Assembly: GCF_932276165.1 (NCBI RefSeq)
Contig: NC_063999.1
Span: 2,048,501 to 2,112,500, forward strand
DNA: 64,000 nucleotides
Reading direction: 5' to 3'
DNA from: Plutella xylostella
Lineage: Eukaryota > Arthropoda > Insecta > Lepidoptera > Plutellidae
This document shows positions 24,338 to 37,140 of this stretch, in pieces. Below the pieces are notes generated by a model, which searched no databases, was not told the origin of the DNA, and saw only the letters and a list, made by a program, of their open reading frames with translations. The stretch's first letter is position 1; each line of letters opens with the position of its first letter. Both the position numbers and the translations under genes were made by a program.

Positions 24338-25740
24338 GTGAGCCCGCCCGCGCATGCCCTCGCTCCGCTGAGCACCAGGCGCTTTAGCTTCATACGACCA
24401 GAGATATTGCATGACCGTCAATCGCTATTTAGTTCGATATTTCAAGCACCTTTCACGATCACGCGCTACAGTTTTATCACTAATCTACACTGATATGTAA
24501 CGTTCAATTGTATCTACTCGCTAAGTTACTGAGGAAAATTTAACAATGAAATTCCCGTGCCCATAAATTTACATTTCGCCGCAATGTACACAAACACGGT
24601 AAGAATACTAAATGCGAGCGTCGAGTTCCGCGGAGGGATTCCATTCATGATTTCCGTGACAGTGGTCGGTCAGATTTGCATATGTGTTTATGTGAGTGGC
24701 AGGTGGGTAGCTGATTACTTTACGACCAGTTTGTCTCTTAAGTGAAGGGTGGAGGGTGTATTTTGCGCTGTCCGCGGGGCAGATAGGGCGTTTGGGTGTT
24801 TTGCAATCGGTTGTTATGACGACTGCGCCCAGAGATTTTCATCGCGATTATATCAGACTGGTCTCGGCTGATCATCCTGTAGATTGTAAACAGTTATGTT
24901 TTCTATAGGTGGTATTTTATTCACTCATCAACACTGTATGCTGCAATTGTTTTATTCACTGTCTATATTTTGTTTTCTGTACCCTATTCAAGAGCAGCGG
25001 ATTCTATTCATCAGGTTTTACGGTTTTATTATTATTTATTATTACACGGCTTCTTATGCTTGATCTTCCATGATTAGTAAAGTATTTATTATTATGTAAA
25101 ATATATAAAATAGGATTCCGGTACTCAATCCTACCTATCTATAAATTACTCTTTCACTATATAATATTATACTTATTGATTACGAAATGTCAATATTTTT
25201 ATATTTTCTTTGAAGTCAAGAAAGTACATTATTTTGGAATGCCTAACCCAATTGTATCACCAAATTATGCAAAGAACACTCATCATAAATTTTATTAAAT
25301 CACGTTTTAAATCATTCTTCAACAACATTCTAATCAAAGGCCCAGATAGACTAGATACACAAGTCAAATTAGATACACTTACTCAACTCTTTTTAGTCAA
25401 AGAAAATATAATGCTTCATGGAAAGACTGGTAAGGAAGAAAATTTATGCAGCTTTCTACGAAATACAAATACACACTTATTACACTTGTCAAATACCGTG
25501 AGAATCACATTCTAATCCTGGTTTAAAAATACTTTTATGTACAGTAATTATACAATGATCAGTCTAGACTTAGCCGTGATACCTGCGTGTCGGTCGTTCC
25601 GTGCGAAGAGTTTCAGAATTAGTTTAGATTTCAGTGGCCAATTAGTTTACTGTTACCACCCTGCTATGCATAGGTCAGGCTAAATCTACACCTAGGTGTA
25701 GGTGTAGTGAATAATTAGTACTGAGACTTCTTGCTTACTC
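24338..25740. other. Start of the long exchanger intron
   Basis: GC content falls away within about 500 bases of the exon. An open stretch at 25210-25515 has AT-driven composition and no recognisable domain, so it is not called a gene. Nothing else is supported here. Confidence 0.4.
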
Positions 25741-25772
25741 AGCTTAGATTTCGATAATTCGAAATCTAAGCT
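25741..25772. repeat. Perfect 14-bp stem hairpin
   Basis: agcttagatttcga is followed by loop taat and its exact reverse complement. It stands alone in the intron just left of the foldback MITE. Confidence 0.75.
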
Positions 25773-25818
25773 GTAATACTCGTTTTTCAGAAACAGCTGT
25801 TTATTCATCAATTATATA

Positions 25819-26031
25819 CAGGGTGTTGCAAAAAGGGTATACTAAGCCGAAACCTACATGTGCAGCATGTTATATCTAAGCCTGAAACTGAAATCAGAAT
25901 TTGAAAATTCGCGAAAAAAAAAAATCCTTTTCCATAGAAACTTTGTTGGTCACGTGACTTTTGCTATGGAAAAAAAAATTCGCGAATTTCCAAATTCTGA
26001 TTTCAGTTTCGGGCTTAGATATAACACCCTG
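25819..26031. mobile_element. Foldback MITE (CAGGGTGTTGCAAAA family), copy 1
   Basis: The two halves are near-perfect reverse complements: a cagggtgttgcaaaa start, acatgtgcagca, a tctgatttcagtttc block and gcgaatttt around the centre. The element ends acaccctg. TATA flanks both ends (25815-25818 and 26032-26035). Copies 2 and 3 are at 43254 and 44688. There is no coding capacity. Transcribed, it would form a hairpin of about 100 bp. Confidence 0.85.
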
Positions 26032-26338
26032 TATACCTAATTTGTGTCTTCATATTTTTATGGATTGCTTCCTAGTAAGTCACTCCAACTACTGTACCTA
26101 CCGCACTGTCGTCGTTATCAGATAGAAGTTTAATCAATTTAAAAGTTATCGTGCGTTATCCAAGATTGTTGATTGTTTTTTTTTGTTAGAACGCTACCTA
26201 TAATATTAAACATGATAACATTATAAGATTCCTCAATATATCAGCTCTTCCAGAGCTTGAGATCATGATATAACTGATATAAGTGATTTATGTATTAAAA
26301 ATGAGCAATGGCAGTTTCTTGGAAACATCAACCTTTCA

Positions 26339-26412
26339 GTATCGTATCGTAGCCTCGTAGCCGCGTAGCTCGTAGCGCGTAGCTCGTAGCGCGTAGCGCG
26401 CACTCGTAGGTG
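26339..26412. repeat. CGTAGC hexamer cluster 1
   Basis: Multiple copies of cgtagc and ctcgtagc occur within 75 bases. The motif also clusters at 29409-29483 and 60894-60972 but is otherwise rare in this AT-rich intron. Possibly the subterminal repeats of a non-autonomous transposon. Confidence 0.6.
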
Positions 26413-26419
26413 TTTCTAC

Positions 26420-27740
26420 GAACCGGTGTAGCTTCTGAGTATTTTATGAATGTTTTGTAAACAACTACGACTACTATAAAGAAGGGCTGTGTTATGATGT
26501 TCAAAATGTTCCTCACATCTCATTTTGAGGCCTTTCTATGAATTTCTACGAATGACAAGTAGTGTAAGTAGTGCTCAATTTACGGCAAGTGCCTACTTGC
26601 AATGTGATTATATCATCAAAAGACCATTAAGTTGAAAATCTACAAAAAACAAACGAGAAAGACGAAGCTGTGGTCGTTTACAGAAAAAAACGTTAATAAA
26701 TATGTTAAGTTACCCCCCCTATTAATAAAACTCAGCAAGAGCTATTAAAAAAAAATTTATGTCCATAAAGTTATTGTGGTCGTTAAAAATAAAATCTGCA
26801 GTGTAAAATAATAGTAGGTTTCAACTGCTACACCAATTTCCTCTAAACTGAAAAAGCTTTAAACAAAACAATTATTTGAACGACAATCCGAAGTGCATTC
26901 AGTGACGAATGGTGCAAGGCCGCTGGCCATTCCGCGATAGGGTTGCCACTGCACTTTATTTGATTTTTTGAATGATTAAATAGTTATATCTGCTTAGGTT
27001 GGCTGGTAGAAAATGCTTTAAGCATTAAGTCCACCTTTTGTACACTTATATTTCATGTTTGTGTAATCAAATAAATAAATTATATCTGCTTAGAAAACTT
27101 TGGATCCACGGAAGAGTTACCAAAAGTTTTATATTATGCACTTGCATGTGTAAATATAGTAAGTAGAGGAGAGAGAGTATTTTTTATATTTAAACAATAA
27201 CCTATAGCGGTAAAAACCTTGTCTCAGACTTTGAGACTATATATAGGTATAACTATAACGCTTGACTGGTTTGCTATCGCATCCTATTGAAATGATTAGG
27301 AAGTCAGTAACTGCATTATATTTGCGGTCCAAAATAAATAAAAGACTGTTGAGTGACTGTATCCTTACTTATGACTTTATTTTTATTGAGTGACTTTATC
27401 TTAACTTATTATTTGGTCCATAACACAGGTACACACCTACTATGGAAGCCATGTAACCCAATTATATTATTTTAAACACATTTAAGGTACCTACCTGATT
27501 GTTAAATTGGTTAAAAAATAGCGTACAATGGACTCTGGGTACTCAGCATGCTCCTTACACTTATCGTTCTTCTTTTTACCGCGTTAATTTAATAACAAGC
27601 ATCATACTATATATTATATACTAGCGTTTGAGAGGATTAGCCAGTCAGATTACTTTTCCATCACTGACTATAAGGTACTCAAGCAATCCTTATCTTTTCA
27701 CCACGATGACAAACCCTACACGTTATCACGCTATGTAAAA
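26420..27740. other. AT-rich intron with a LINE 3' tail
   Basis: No gene seen. Bases 26996-27083 are a plus-strand LINE 3' tail (ggctggtagaaaatgcttt, a gcattaagtccacc box and a terminal AAATAAATAAAT). The rest is unremarkable. Confidence 0.45.
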
Positions 27741-27751
27741 AGAAAGGTTCA

Positions 27752-27966
27752 GAGCCGCGGGCACAGGATTCTATTATCGATACTATTTTCGAATCTACAC
27801 AAACATATCGTCAACGCACGCATCGTCAACTGTCACTATTTTCTACACAAACATATGGAAAAAACAAATGCCATTTTTGGAACTAACAAATTGGCCTTAC
27901 ATTTTGACAGTGACATTTGGCGATACGCAACGTAAACGGAGGTTTCGAATCCTGTGCTCGCGGCTC
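27752..27966. mobile_element. MITE with GAGCCGCGGGCACAGGATTC termini
   Basis: gagccgcgggcacaggattc at the left is mirrored at the right as gaatcctgtgctcgcggctc, with one mismatch in 20. The interior, about 175 bases, has no ORF. It lies 25 bases left of another short inverted-repeat element. Confidence 0.75.
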
Positions 27967-27991
27967 AGGTGACAGAACAACATCAACTCTA

Positions 27992-28096
27992 AGGGCTATA
28001 TTTCACCAGGTGAGTAACTCTCCGTAGAGCTCTATACATTTTGTTGGCAGCGGCGACTGGTTGCGCCGCCATGGTGTCCCGGTGAAATATAGCCCT
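27992..28096. mobile_element. Very short inverted-repeat element
   Basis: agggctatatttcacc at the left end is perfectly mirrored as ggtgaaatatagccct at the right end, 105 bases in all. Non-coding and MITE-like; no target duplication could be fixed. Confidence 0.7.
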
Positions 28097-28099
28097 AAG

Positions 28100-29408
28100 A
28101 TAGTTGAATACACGACTGGAAGTTTACAGATAAATAATCAAAAGTATTCGATTGCTAAACACAACATGTGTATCCATGCTGGACAATAAAACTCCTTTGC
28201 ACTCATCGAATTGAATTGAAAGTTAGTATCTAATAGCAGAAAACTATAAATAATTACACCGCAGCTCAATATAAACAAGCGCTTACTCATACAACTCCAA
28301 TTTCGTGTAGAAACAAAAATGCTACAACTAAATTGTGTAGCCCTATTACGTTTCCCACGTGTGGCAACCCTGAGAGAGGCACTTTGGCCATTTGCCAGCC
28401 GGAATATACGTGCCTGAGTGTGGCTAGTGCATAATATACGTAGATAGTTGCTACTGGTAGTAATATAATAGGCGTGTATTACACACGCCTGCCAAATTGT
28501 GGGTTAGTGGGCTGAGCTTGCTCAAGGGAGTCGGGCCTGAGTGGAAAGTAACAAGTTTATTTATGGTATATAATATTTTCTGAATACCAAGTACAAAATG
28601 ATTGGGTATCAAGATAATTATCAATAATATAGTTTCATGTATGTATAAAATTATACTGTTTAGTATTTCGACCTAATTAAGATTTATAAGTAGGTACATC
28701 AGTATTTGAATTATAAAACTGATACTATACATAGATAAACAAAAGAAACATGTTGTATATGTAAGAAATGTATCAATGAAAGACAGTATATTTTATTACG
28801 AGTGCAATACAGTAGATTAAAATACAGTTTTACCAACAAAGCATCCAGGAATATACCACATTTTATTTCAGTACGAGAGTACTGCTCTGAAACGCTATAT
28901 GGGACATTCTAAATTTAGGTTAAGAATGTAATAAATCAGGTAGACGGTTAAATCTTGTGCAACAGTGTACGAAGTTCATATAAACTCGGTGCGCGGTAGG
29001 CGTGAGAGCAATATGTGTCCTAAGGTACACTAGAAGACACCTTTCATGTAAAACTTGCAAGGAAAGTTCGCTCTTACCAGGCACGAATAAGAGTCAAGTA
29101 AAGTTTACAGTATCAGACGTACTTGTTTTCTGCTGAACGTGGGTAGGACTCGAGAATGTGCCCACGGAATTCTCTGGAATTACACGAAAGAGTATATACA
29201 TAAAACAACACGTTGTAAATGTAAAATTAGGGGAAGTAAACTTTTCAACATGAAAGTTCCATTCACAAAATGCTGACACCAATGTTTTAAAACATTTAAT
29301 TTAGAGCATGATGTTTAGTACCTAGTGTAAAATCCTAAAGGTCATGAAAACCCGTTGTAATTAATTTTACAGTCATAGAAAGTATAACAACTAACAAATT
29401 CGCAAATT
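28100..29408. other. Intron, no gene seen
   Basis: AT-rich sequence with scattered short repeats. Bases about 29245-29285 resemble the internal end of the CACTCACGGGCAATG MITE family (gttccattcacaaaatgctg). No open frame with gene-like composition. Confidence 0.4.
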
Positions 29409-29483
29409 AGGCGTCTACGCGCTACGTCGTAGCTCGTAGCCTCGTAGCATTCGCTACGAAAATATCGTAGCAAGATCGTAGCA
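29409..29483. repeat. CGTAGC hexamer cluster 2
   Basis: Six or more cgtagc/gctacg words within 75 bases, as at 26339-26412 and 60894-60972. Both orientations occur, so short stems could form. Confidence 0.55.
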
Positions 29484-30007
29484 CTGCCGTTGCGTGAGAG
29501 TCGTGTGACCTATTTCGTGATACAGGAAATAGTTATTATTTTACTGACACAACAAATTCATTTCAGTTCGCATTTCAATCAAACTTTTTCATACTCGGTA
29601 ACCTATAAGAGTAATTTTAATTTCAAAAGTACGTACAATTCCCTAGAATATATTATTTTATCATTTGTGGCCCACGGCACGGGTCTGTTAATGACATCAG
29701 TAAACTTCTTGAATGCGCGTTCTACCAATCACAGAGCCGTTTAAATGGCGAATCGTAATAGTTCACGTTTATCGAGTTCGTCGTAAACGACCCGTGCAGT
29801 GTAGACAGTTAGATACTACGACCTTCTGCCCAGTTTGTAGTGCATTGAATTAGCATCAGCTCGTATCAGTCGGCGCAGGGCACTGTGGCCTCCGATAAGG
29901 CCATGTTATGTTCATGCCAGCGATAGTTGTAGTCATTGAGTTTGAGATACTATACGACCAGTTAGATGAACCTGGTAGTTAAATTTAGCTTGAATGGCGT
30001 ACGAAAT

Positions 30008-30051
30008 ATGGACAGTGACAGTGATATTGTAATGTTTAGAAGACAATCGCT
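30008..30051 (+). CDS. Possible first coding exon of an unidentified gene
   Basis: An ATG at 30008 opens a 14-codon frame, MDSDSDIVMFRRQS, running to a consensus donor GTAAGT at 30052 (CT in front, phase 2). The 250 bases upstream are less AT-rich than the surroundings and contain an initiator-like tcagt near 29867, so a transcription start is conceivable. The phase does not fit exchanger exon 2 (phase 0), so it is not an alternative start of that gene. No partner exon was identified. Confidence 0.3.
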
Positions 30052-30467
30052 GTAAGTACATATTCTGTTATAACGTTTCAAGATAAATTATGTTTAAAAA
30101 CAGTCCAAGTCATAATATGCCTAACATACAATTTTAAACAATGAGTTAGAACGTTTTGGCAGGCTTATATGATACCATTCTACATATATTTTGGTTTAAA
30201 CTGTTGCAGTTCATTAATAATAATAGATTTTGGCCGAGAATGGAGCTTCAATCTCACTTTCATGATTCAAATACGTGGGAGTTAATAATAGTGCTCAAGT
30301 ATACCTACCTACATAAATAAACTAGCTAGGAACTAGCACCTAGAGATGAGCACTAGCTGTTTTATGACTTAAATAAAACGGATGGATGGACAATATGGCC
30401 GCACACAGTTCACAGTTTCACTGAAAATGTGCAACCGGAAGAGTGTCTAGTAGTCAATTCTTATGTA

Positions 30468-30660
30468 CACTCGTGAGAAATAAACAAGTTCCAGTGATAA
30501 TAGCACCATATTACTTCTAAACGGAAAATATTCAGTACATTTAACAGCGCGTGAGAATATTACCAAGTAAAAACGTAAATATTGTGTTAAAATTATTTTA
30601 ACATTTAGTTTGAAAAAATGAGGCCATTTGGTGTCGGCATTTTTTAAGTGGAACTTTAAA
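30468..30660. mobile_element. Truncated MITE of the CACTCACGGGCAATG family
   Basis: Starts tacactcgtgagaaataaac and has the family's internal words: gttcc, ttacttctaaacgg, agtacatttaacag, gagaatatta and ggtgtcggcatttttt, then gtggaac. The 3' inverted end is lost. Fuller relatives lie at 48060-48526 and 49496-49714. Confidence 0.6.
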
Positions 30661-30669
30661 AAAGGTGTT

Positions 30670-32045
30670 TAGGATGCAATTTTATTAGTAATCAGTGTTT
30701 TTATCACACTGGGCTACTTTCATTATGATAAAATCGCAAAGAATAAAACAGTTCCTTAATAGATTTCGGATAAATATATTTTGTCATGAAATGTATTTTT
30801 CAGATTCTTGAACAATGAAGCTAGCTAGTCTTTTCAGCAGAGAAGGGCAGACCTCTTGATCAGACTACTTCAGATTGTCCAGATAAATTAGAAACAGGGT
30901 CTCCCAATTATGGGTCTCTTCTCGGTTGGTCTTCAGAATGAAGGATATACAAAATATGTATTACAAAAACAAACTAAGTTAAACTGTTTATCCGGGAAAT
31001 CAGTCGAATTAAATTGGATTATGACATGGATGGATCTGCGCTTCGGAGTTCCAAACAGTATAATGTAATAGACATAAAATACCTTCTGAAATATAAGACC
31101 GTTTAAGTAGATTCACAACAAAATAAGACACAGTTTTTCTAAACTTAAGTGAGGTGTAGTGTAAGACATAGTGAGACAAAGCCTCTCCCGTTATGCACCC
31201 GTTACATACTCGTACTCCGGGCGCTGGCATCCAGCCAGAGATTTGCTTTACATAACCCTTTGTCATACTAAGGCTCTTCTAGAAAAGTTTGCAGGATTTT
31301 ACAGGTAGAATGCCACGTTATATACCTAGACGCGTATATACTTATGAGTCGTGGTGGCGTAATGGATAAAATCTCGGCTCATTTGAGAGGCCGTGGGTTC
31401 GAATACTGCCTTATGTACCAATAAGTTCTATACAAATAAGGAATTTAAGTAGGTACAATAATTGAATCACGTACTCTTACGGTGAAGGAAAACATCATGA
31501 GGAACCAGCACATCTAGATTCTAGATTTTAGTGTTAGAGGTTAGTTTACCCTAAGCACTCATTAAAAAAACGTCGATACGGCTCGCTTCGGGGATTACAG
31601 TTGTGAGAGTATGTATGTATGCATGTAGGTATGATAGTGTATTTTATATAGAGTTTAAAGTGGTACCGTAATTTATAATGGAAAGTTTTTCACATACGTA
31701 TGAACGAAATACGATTTCTTGATTGATCAAAAGCTTGTTTGTCCAAACTGACGACCTTTGCACTTCCATTTAGCAAAGATAGAGTGAAGTTTTCAATAAT
31801 ATTTTAATGTTTCAGCCAGTTCAGTTATTTACCAGTACTCAGCTTCAAGGTTGTTAAGATGAAACGTGGTATTCACATAATAAGTAATCTAAGATTGTTT
31901 TGTTTTTCCGTCACAAACTAAATATGAACTTGTGTAAGTTATTTGTTTTCAGTCGCTAACAAGAAACGAAAAGACACTATTAAGATGCTGTTAAGTTACG
32001 TTTGATATGTATTTTAATTATTATAATTATGTACGTATAGGATAT
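30670..32045. other. Intron with a tRNA-like SINE remnant
   Basis: Bases 31347-31560 begin with cgtggtggcgtaatggataa (A-box-like) and carry ggttcgaata (B-box-like) at about 31398-31407, so they are a SINE remnant. No gene is supported elsewhere in the stretch. Confidence 0.45.
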
Positions 32046-32049
32046 AACA

Positions 32050-32303
32050 CACACGCACTCACGCCTTGTACTAATGTACTCCCTTTCGGGGTAGGCAGAG
32101 GTGCATTGCTGCACCCACTTTTCGCCAGAGTGTTATGTTAGTCCCAATGTAATAGGGGGCGGGCCTATTGCCATTTTACGGGCACATCCAAGACCCGAGA
32201 ACAAATATCTGTGTTTAAACAAATATCTGCCCCAGCCGGGAATCGAACCCGGGACCATCGGCTCAGTAGTCAGGGTCACTAACCACTACGCCATTCGGTC
32301 GTC
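32050..32303 (-). mobile_element. tRNA-derived SINE (family A), copy 1
   Basis: The minus strand reads gacgaccgaatggcgtagtg, then a B box ggttcgattcc, and a body ending in gcgtgagtgcgtgt. Sequence ggatat flanks both sides (near 32040 and 32304), a likely target duplication. It is very similar to the plus-strand copy at 63578-63844. The apparent ORF through it is chance. Confidence 0.85.
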
Positions 32304-32309
32304 GGATAT

Positions 32310-33590
32310 GTATTATATATTTTATTCTATTTTTGTTACTGCTCTTTGGTTCTTCAAATGCTCTAGTTTTAAACGAAATATTATTAATTTATTATTATTA
32401 CGGCCAGTTTCAGAACTTCTTCAACTCTTACGACACACATTATTAAAGAAAAAAAATAATACACATTATTAGAATCTTCAATCACATTCACAGGAGTGTG
32501 ACATAGAGGCGATCAATAGGGAATATGCGTAATTTTTTTTTATACTTTTATTGGATAGTTTTACATCACTTTATTATAGTAAAAAAAAATTCAACGCCAA
32601 AATAAGTAATTTAAGGTATTTTAAAGAAAGTTAAAAAATTACAACAATCACGACCACTTAGAAATTCCCGTCAGGATGGCGGGCTGTCGTGACGTCATAA
32701 TCGTTTAATTTCACGGCTCAGAATAATGAGTCCCGTCAGTCGGCATAGATTTTTTACCTAATCAAGTAATCAAAGAGTACTTTTGTATTTTCAACAAACC
32801 AATGTTGTCATGGTAACAAACGAAAAAGGAAGTGTATAAAGTGTGATCAGTGGCTGTTTTGTAATGGTAATAAAGTGTGACCAGTGGCTGTTTTGTAATG
32901 GGAGCTCGTAAATAGCTGCTAGTAGCTCTTTTGAAATGGGAGCGCGCAAACCAGAGGACCTTTGTACACAATATTACGCTATTATGGCAATATGAATATA
33001 AAGTAATATTTGTATTGTATGTAAGTACTTACTGTAACTTTGGTTCTCAGTAAGAGAGACTAGGGTTAGTGGGTCATTCTATTCTATTATCTGTGGGGGT
33101 GTAAGAACCTGCACCTGGCTCTCTTGAATAGAACCATTGTGCATATCTCAAAGGTCTAAACCCCATCTAAACTATCGAATAAGAGTATAAAAATATATGC
33201 ATATTCCCTAATATTTGGGCACACGGCTCTCGACTTTTCAATAGTCTTTGCTGTCCTTTTCCGCAGCTGGCCACAGTTTACTCGTTCATACTGCGTAATA
33301 AATTTAATGTGTCCAGTTCTTCTGATTACGAGAATTCTTCCATAACTTAATTTAGAAAAAAATAACAACTTTTGAAATATACTAACGACTGCCATTATAA
33401 CCTAAAAGTAGAAAGAGCAACTTGTGTCCTTTGATTATATACAACCCTAGATTCCCCATAGAAGAAGCAATTGCTGCCATACATAAACTGGGGCACTACT
33501 GCCCCGCTACAAATTTCGCTCTAGCAGTGTCTATTGTGTCATCGCCGGTGCTACACATATTTGACAGTTAGCATTAATTTCAGTTTTGTC
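32310..33590. other. Intron, no gene seen
   Basis: AT-rich. Two imperfect direct copies of a gtgtgaccagtggctgtttt-like block occur at about 32842-32863 and 32876-32900. No coding sequence is convincing. Confidence 0.4.
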
Positions 33591-33598
33591 CTTTTAAA

Positions 33599-33679
33599 AT
33601 GCGTGTATGTGCTTTAAAAGTGTGCAGAAACTACAAAGGTCGACTAAAAACGCCATACAAGGTCACCTACCATCTGTAA
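33599..33679 (+). pseudogene. Possible THAP zinc-finger N-terminal exon
   Basis: The 26-codon frame starts MRVCALKVCRNYKGRLK and ends in PYKVTYHL. A C-x4-C pair followed by a Val-Thr-Tyr-His segment is how many THAP DNA-binding domains begin. A potential donor (GTAAAT) follows VTYH, where a Phe-Pro would be expected to start the next exon. The remaining Cys and His ligands are not found in the next 300 bases, so it is either a first exon or a relic of a THAP-bearing transposase. Confidence 0.3.
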
Positions 33680-33947
33680 ATAATGTATTAATATAAATAA
33701 TTTAATAAAGTAAATATTGATATAATTTTCGTCGGTGTTGCCAGTTTTTTCTTGAAAATAAATACCAAAAAGTGATGATAATTTATATGAACCGCTTGAA
33801 TGTCCTGTAGACACCCGGTTGACATGAAAAGTGTACCATAAATTGTTTCGTGATTGGATTCTTAAAATTGGAATTAGGTACTTACCTTGAATTCATTTTA
33901 TATAAATTTTCTTTAATGGTGAAAAATAAATAGTATTCTATTCTATT

Positions 33948-34238
33948 CGGCGACTGGTGTAGTGTAGTGGTTAGTGACCCTGACTGCTATCCCCAAGGTC
34001 CCGGGTTCGATTCCGGGCTGGGGCAGATATTTATTAATTTAATTCTTTATTGCACAGATATTTATTTAATGACAGAATGTATTTGTGCTCGGGTCTTGGG
34101 TGTTGATATTTATATTTAGTATGTATCTATCTATGTATTTGTGTAAGATATATCAGCTTTTCGACACCCATAACACAGGTTCTGCCTAGCTTGGGGTCGG
34201 ATGGCCGTGTGTGAGATGTCCCCACATATTTATTTATT
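33948..34238 (+). mobile_element. tRNA-derived SINE (family B), nearly complete
   Basis: The head contains tgtagtgtagtggttag (A-box region) and ggttcgattcc (B box at about 34003-34013). The body ends ggatggccgtgtgtgagatg, then tccccacata and TTTA repeats. An attctattcta flank occurs on both sides (about 33935-33947 and 34239-34250). Fragments of the same family lie at 12175 and 22848. Confidence 0.85.
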
Positions 34239-34249
34239 TATTCTATTCT

Positions 34250-37140
34250 ATATCGCCTTCAATAATGGATGGAATTTGCAAATGCCAACGCATTTATTAA
34301 ATTTTTTTTTCTGCGTTTCTATGGTTGTTGTTTTTGCAATTTACGAAAACGAAAAAAGTTTTGGTATTCTTTTGTCAACTGTATAAGTACCTAGATCATC
34401 TGTTAAAATATTCGTGATAGTTTCCGCTGAGGCGAAATTGTATTCGAGAAAACGTAAACATTTACACAACTAAATCTAACATCATTTATTATAGGTACAA
34501 AAGGTAATTTTATCACTAACAGCTTAAATTCTAATATACATGTATGCAAATGGATAGAAATAACTAATTAGAAAAAGCCGCGGAGAGGACTACTGGAAAC
34601 GTATTTTAACTAATTGAAATTTCCTTAAAAATATCACCACATTAGATAGATAGATAAATCATTTATTTGTTCCACATAAACATAACACATAAGTACAACA
34701 AATAAGTACCACATTATTATAGTGTTTCCATTTTCTACCAACTTAGTAACAATTCACTTACGTTGCCACATTTTTTCATGCACTCGATGACATGACAGGA
34801 GGGAATGACAGTACAGTCACGCAAAAAAGTAATAAAATATTGGCCTGTTTACAATGTAGGCGATGTATGAGATGAGTCCGTCTAGGGTTGTAAATGGTCG
34901 AAGCTTGTGTCATGTTCATGTCATAATACTTACAATACAAATTTAATTTTATTGTGTTGCAATATGGAGCATATTTGAGTGGCTCGTTGACTAGCGAATG
35001 GCTGTTTACGCCTCATTACAATAGAACAACTAGTGGCAGCCCATACACTACCAACAAAAAATATAAAAAGTCCTAAACTTTGCAAACAAACAAGCATATC
35101 AAACAAGAAGTGGAGAGGTTATAGGAGGCTAGGATCTACTCGTATTGGAAGAATTTTTATGTGATCCATCGTATCTGATCACAACGAGCATCTCAAATAC
35201 TCGGTGACATTATTTTGTTTACACTTGACATTTATTTAACTATACGCAAACGCAAAGAAGTTATTATTCTGAGATTGATATATAAAGAATTATGACGTCA
35301 CATCCGCCCTAAGAAAATGGGTGACGTTTCTCGGAAGTTAGAATTTACCGAAGTTTTTTTGTACTTTTCAACTTCATTTACTTGCTCAAAAATAAATTAT
35401 GATCAAAAATAATGATGGAGTCGTAGTTATGAAACAACAAAGTTTATTATAAATAATATTTGACCTTTATTTGAACCACTTGCATATTCCCTATTAAATC
35501 TAACAATTTACTCACCTATACCTACATACGCAGCTTTTTACAGACACTTTTACCACAAAATAACACTAAGTTTATTTTCAGCATACTTTCCTTTCTATTG
35601 CAAATTTCCTTTTCTGGCACTTTCAAAACTACTTTTAAGTAGGTATTTAAGGCATTTTTATTTAAATTTTGTTTATTTTACAAATAATGCCTTCGATTTA
35701 AATATGAAAAAATACTGTCTTTCATAGTAACTTTAGATCTTTCTGTCTATCGGCCATACTGACTCGAGCCTATATTTTACAGCACCAGACCGCCGCACAA
35801 ACTTTGGTGAGTTCTTACCCTTCTCTATAATATTATATGAAACTTTTATATATTATTATACTTGCACCTTTATATTTTTTATATAAAAAAGTCGGCTTTA
35901 CACTTCTAGTGCTCTAAAAGCAGCGGCAGCGGCGGCGTACCGCGTTCTGAGAATGCCTTTAGTTTTCTTTTTGCTTTTATCGCAATTTGTTCTCATTACT
36001 ACCTACATATTTTATATAATTTTACTAACACACATTAAATACAGTACACAAATATACATAAAAAGCATGGTGTTTATTTAGTTAGGTACCTACTTGATAT
36101 GGGTCATAAACATTAACAGCATGATGAGTTTTATTGAATAAAGTTAAGTATTTTATTAGGGCTATTCCTAATTATTTTGAATCGATAATATGTAGCAATA
36201 ATGAATTGTAGATACGCCTGTTTTTAAGTAGTACAATACTTAATCATTTTTTTCTGAGTTATGTTGAAAGAGTGAGAAATATAATATTTACCCTTATTTA
36301 AATACCTTGGTAAAGTTGCTCTAAGCAGTGCTTGATTGTAATAAGATTCGCCAGCTTACTGATACATTTAACGACATTTTTATTAAAGAATATTTTAGAT
36401 TTCTCGTAAAGATTAAGGAAATAAATATTCAGAAATTAAGATCTCCCGTTTAGTATCAATTGCGTACCGTGCGAGTTAAAGTACTTAGTGAACAAATGTA
36501 TTCATTTGAGTAACTACGAACCACAAAAACGAATAAACAGTAATTAATTGAAACCAGTTTAACTTTTTTTCTGATAACACTAGGTCTTACTTTTTAGCAC
36601 AAACTTCTACTCTTCATAATGTTAGTGTACGTACATTATGATTCTCTTTAAATAAATTAATTATGAAAGAAGGTATGTATGGTAATGAATACTATAATTC
36701 GCCAATCACGAGCGGCCTCTCCAGGGAGGGGTGGGGAGATAGAGGGAAGGGGTGGAATGGGAGAATGCTTCAAGCGCAAAATATCCGAAGGGAAATTAAT
36801 CACATGCCTTACTCAGGGATGTTGGCGATACGCACATTGGTTAATGACTTTTGATATGGATATCCTGATACTTAGGTACTATCTAATATGGTTTGGGTGA
36901 ACCGTTGTAGATTTTTTGGAGGGTGAGGCTGCGTTTTATATATTGCTAAATTATTGTTTGCTTGCGTAAAGTTACAAATTCATTAATAAAGATTTAAGCT
37001 GAAGATGGTTTATGAACTCTACGAGACCCTGAATTAATGATTTTTCTATTGAATCATTTATAAATATTACATTCAAGATAATTGATATAACCACCAAGTA
37101 ATAAGTACATATTTCAATAACATCAACAAAATTATCTGCT
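34250..37140. other. Intron, no gene seen
   Basis: AT-rich non-coding sequence. Bases 34640-34735 resemble a minus-strand LINE 3' tail (tagatagataaatcatttat followed by cataacacataagtac). Short ORFs near 36663-36900 have no recognisable features. Confidence 0.4.

Noticed and set aside
30008..30051. Alternative first exon of the exchanger
   Set aside because: Its donor is phase 2, whereas exchanger exon 2 starts in phase 0; joining gives a frameshift.
32101..32472. 123-codon ORF, and a similar one at 63427-63780
   Set aside because: Both run through copies of the same SINE and include the tRNA-like head; the shared peptide comes from the repeat.
33955..34025. tRNA gene from A-box and B-box matches (also 63581, 32300, 9650, 44650)
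   Set aside because: No closed acceptor stem or clear anticodon arm, and each continues into a SINE body, with target duplications in the best copies.
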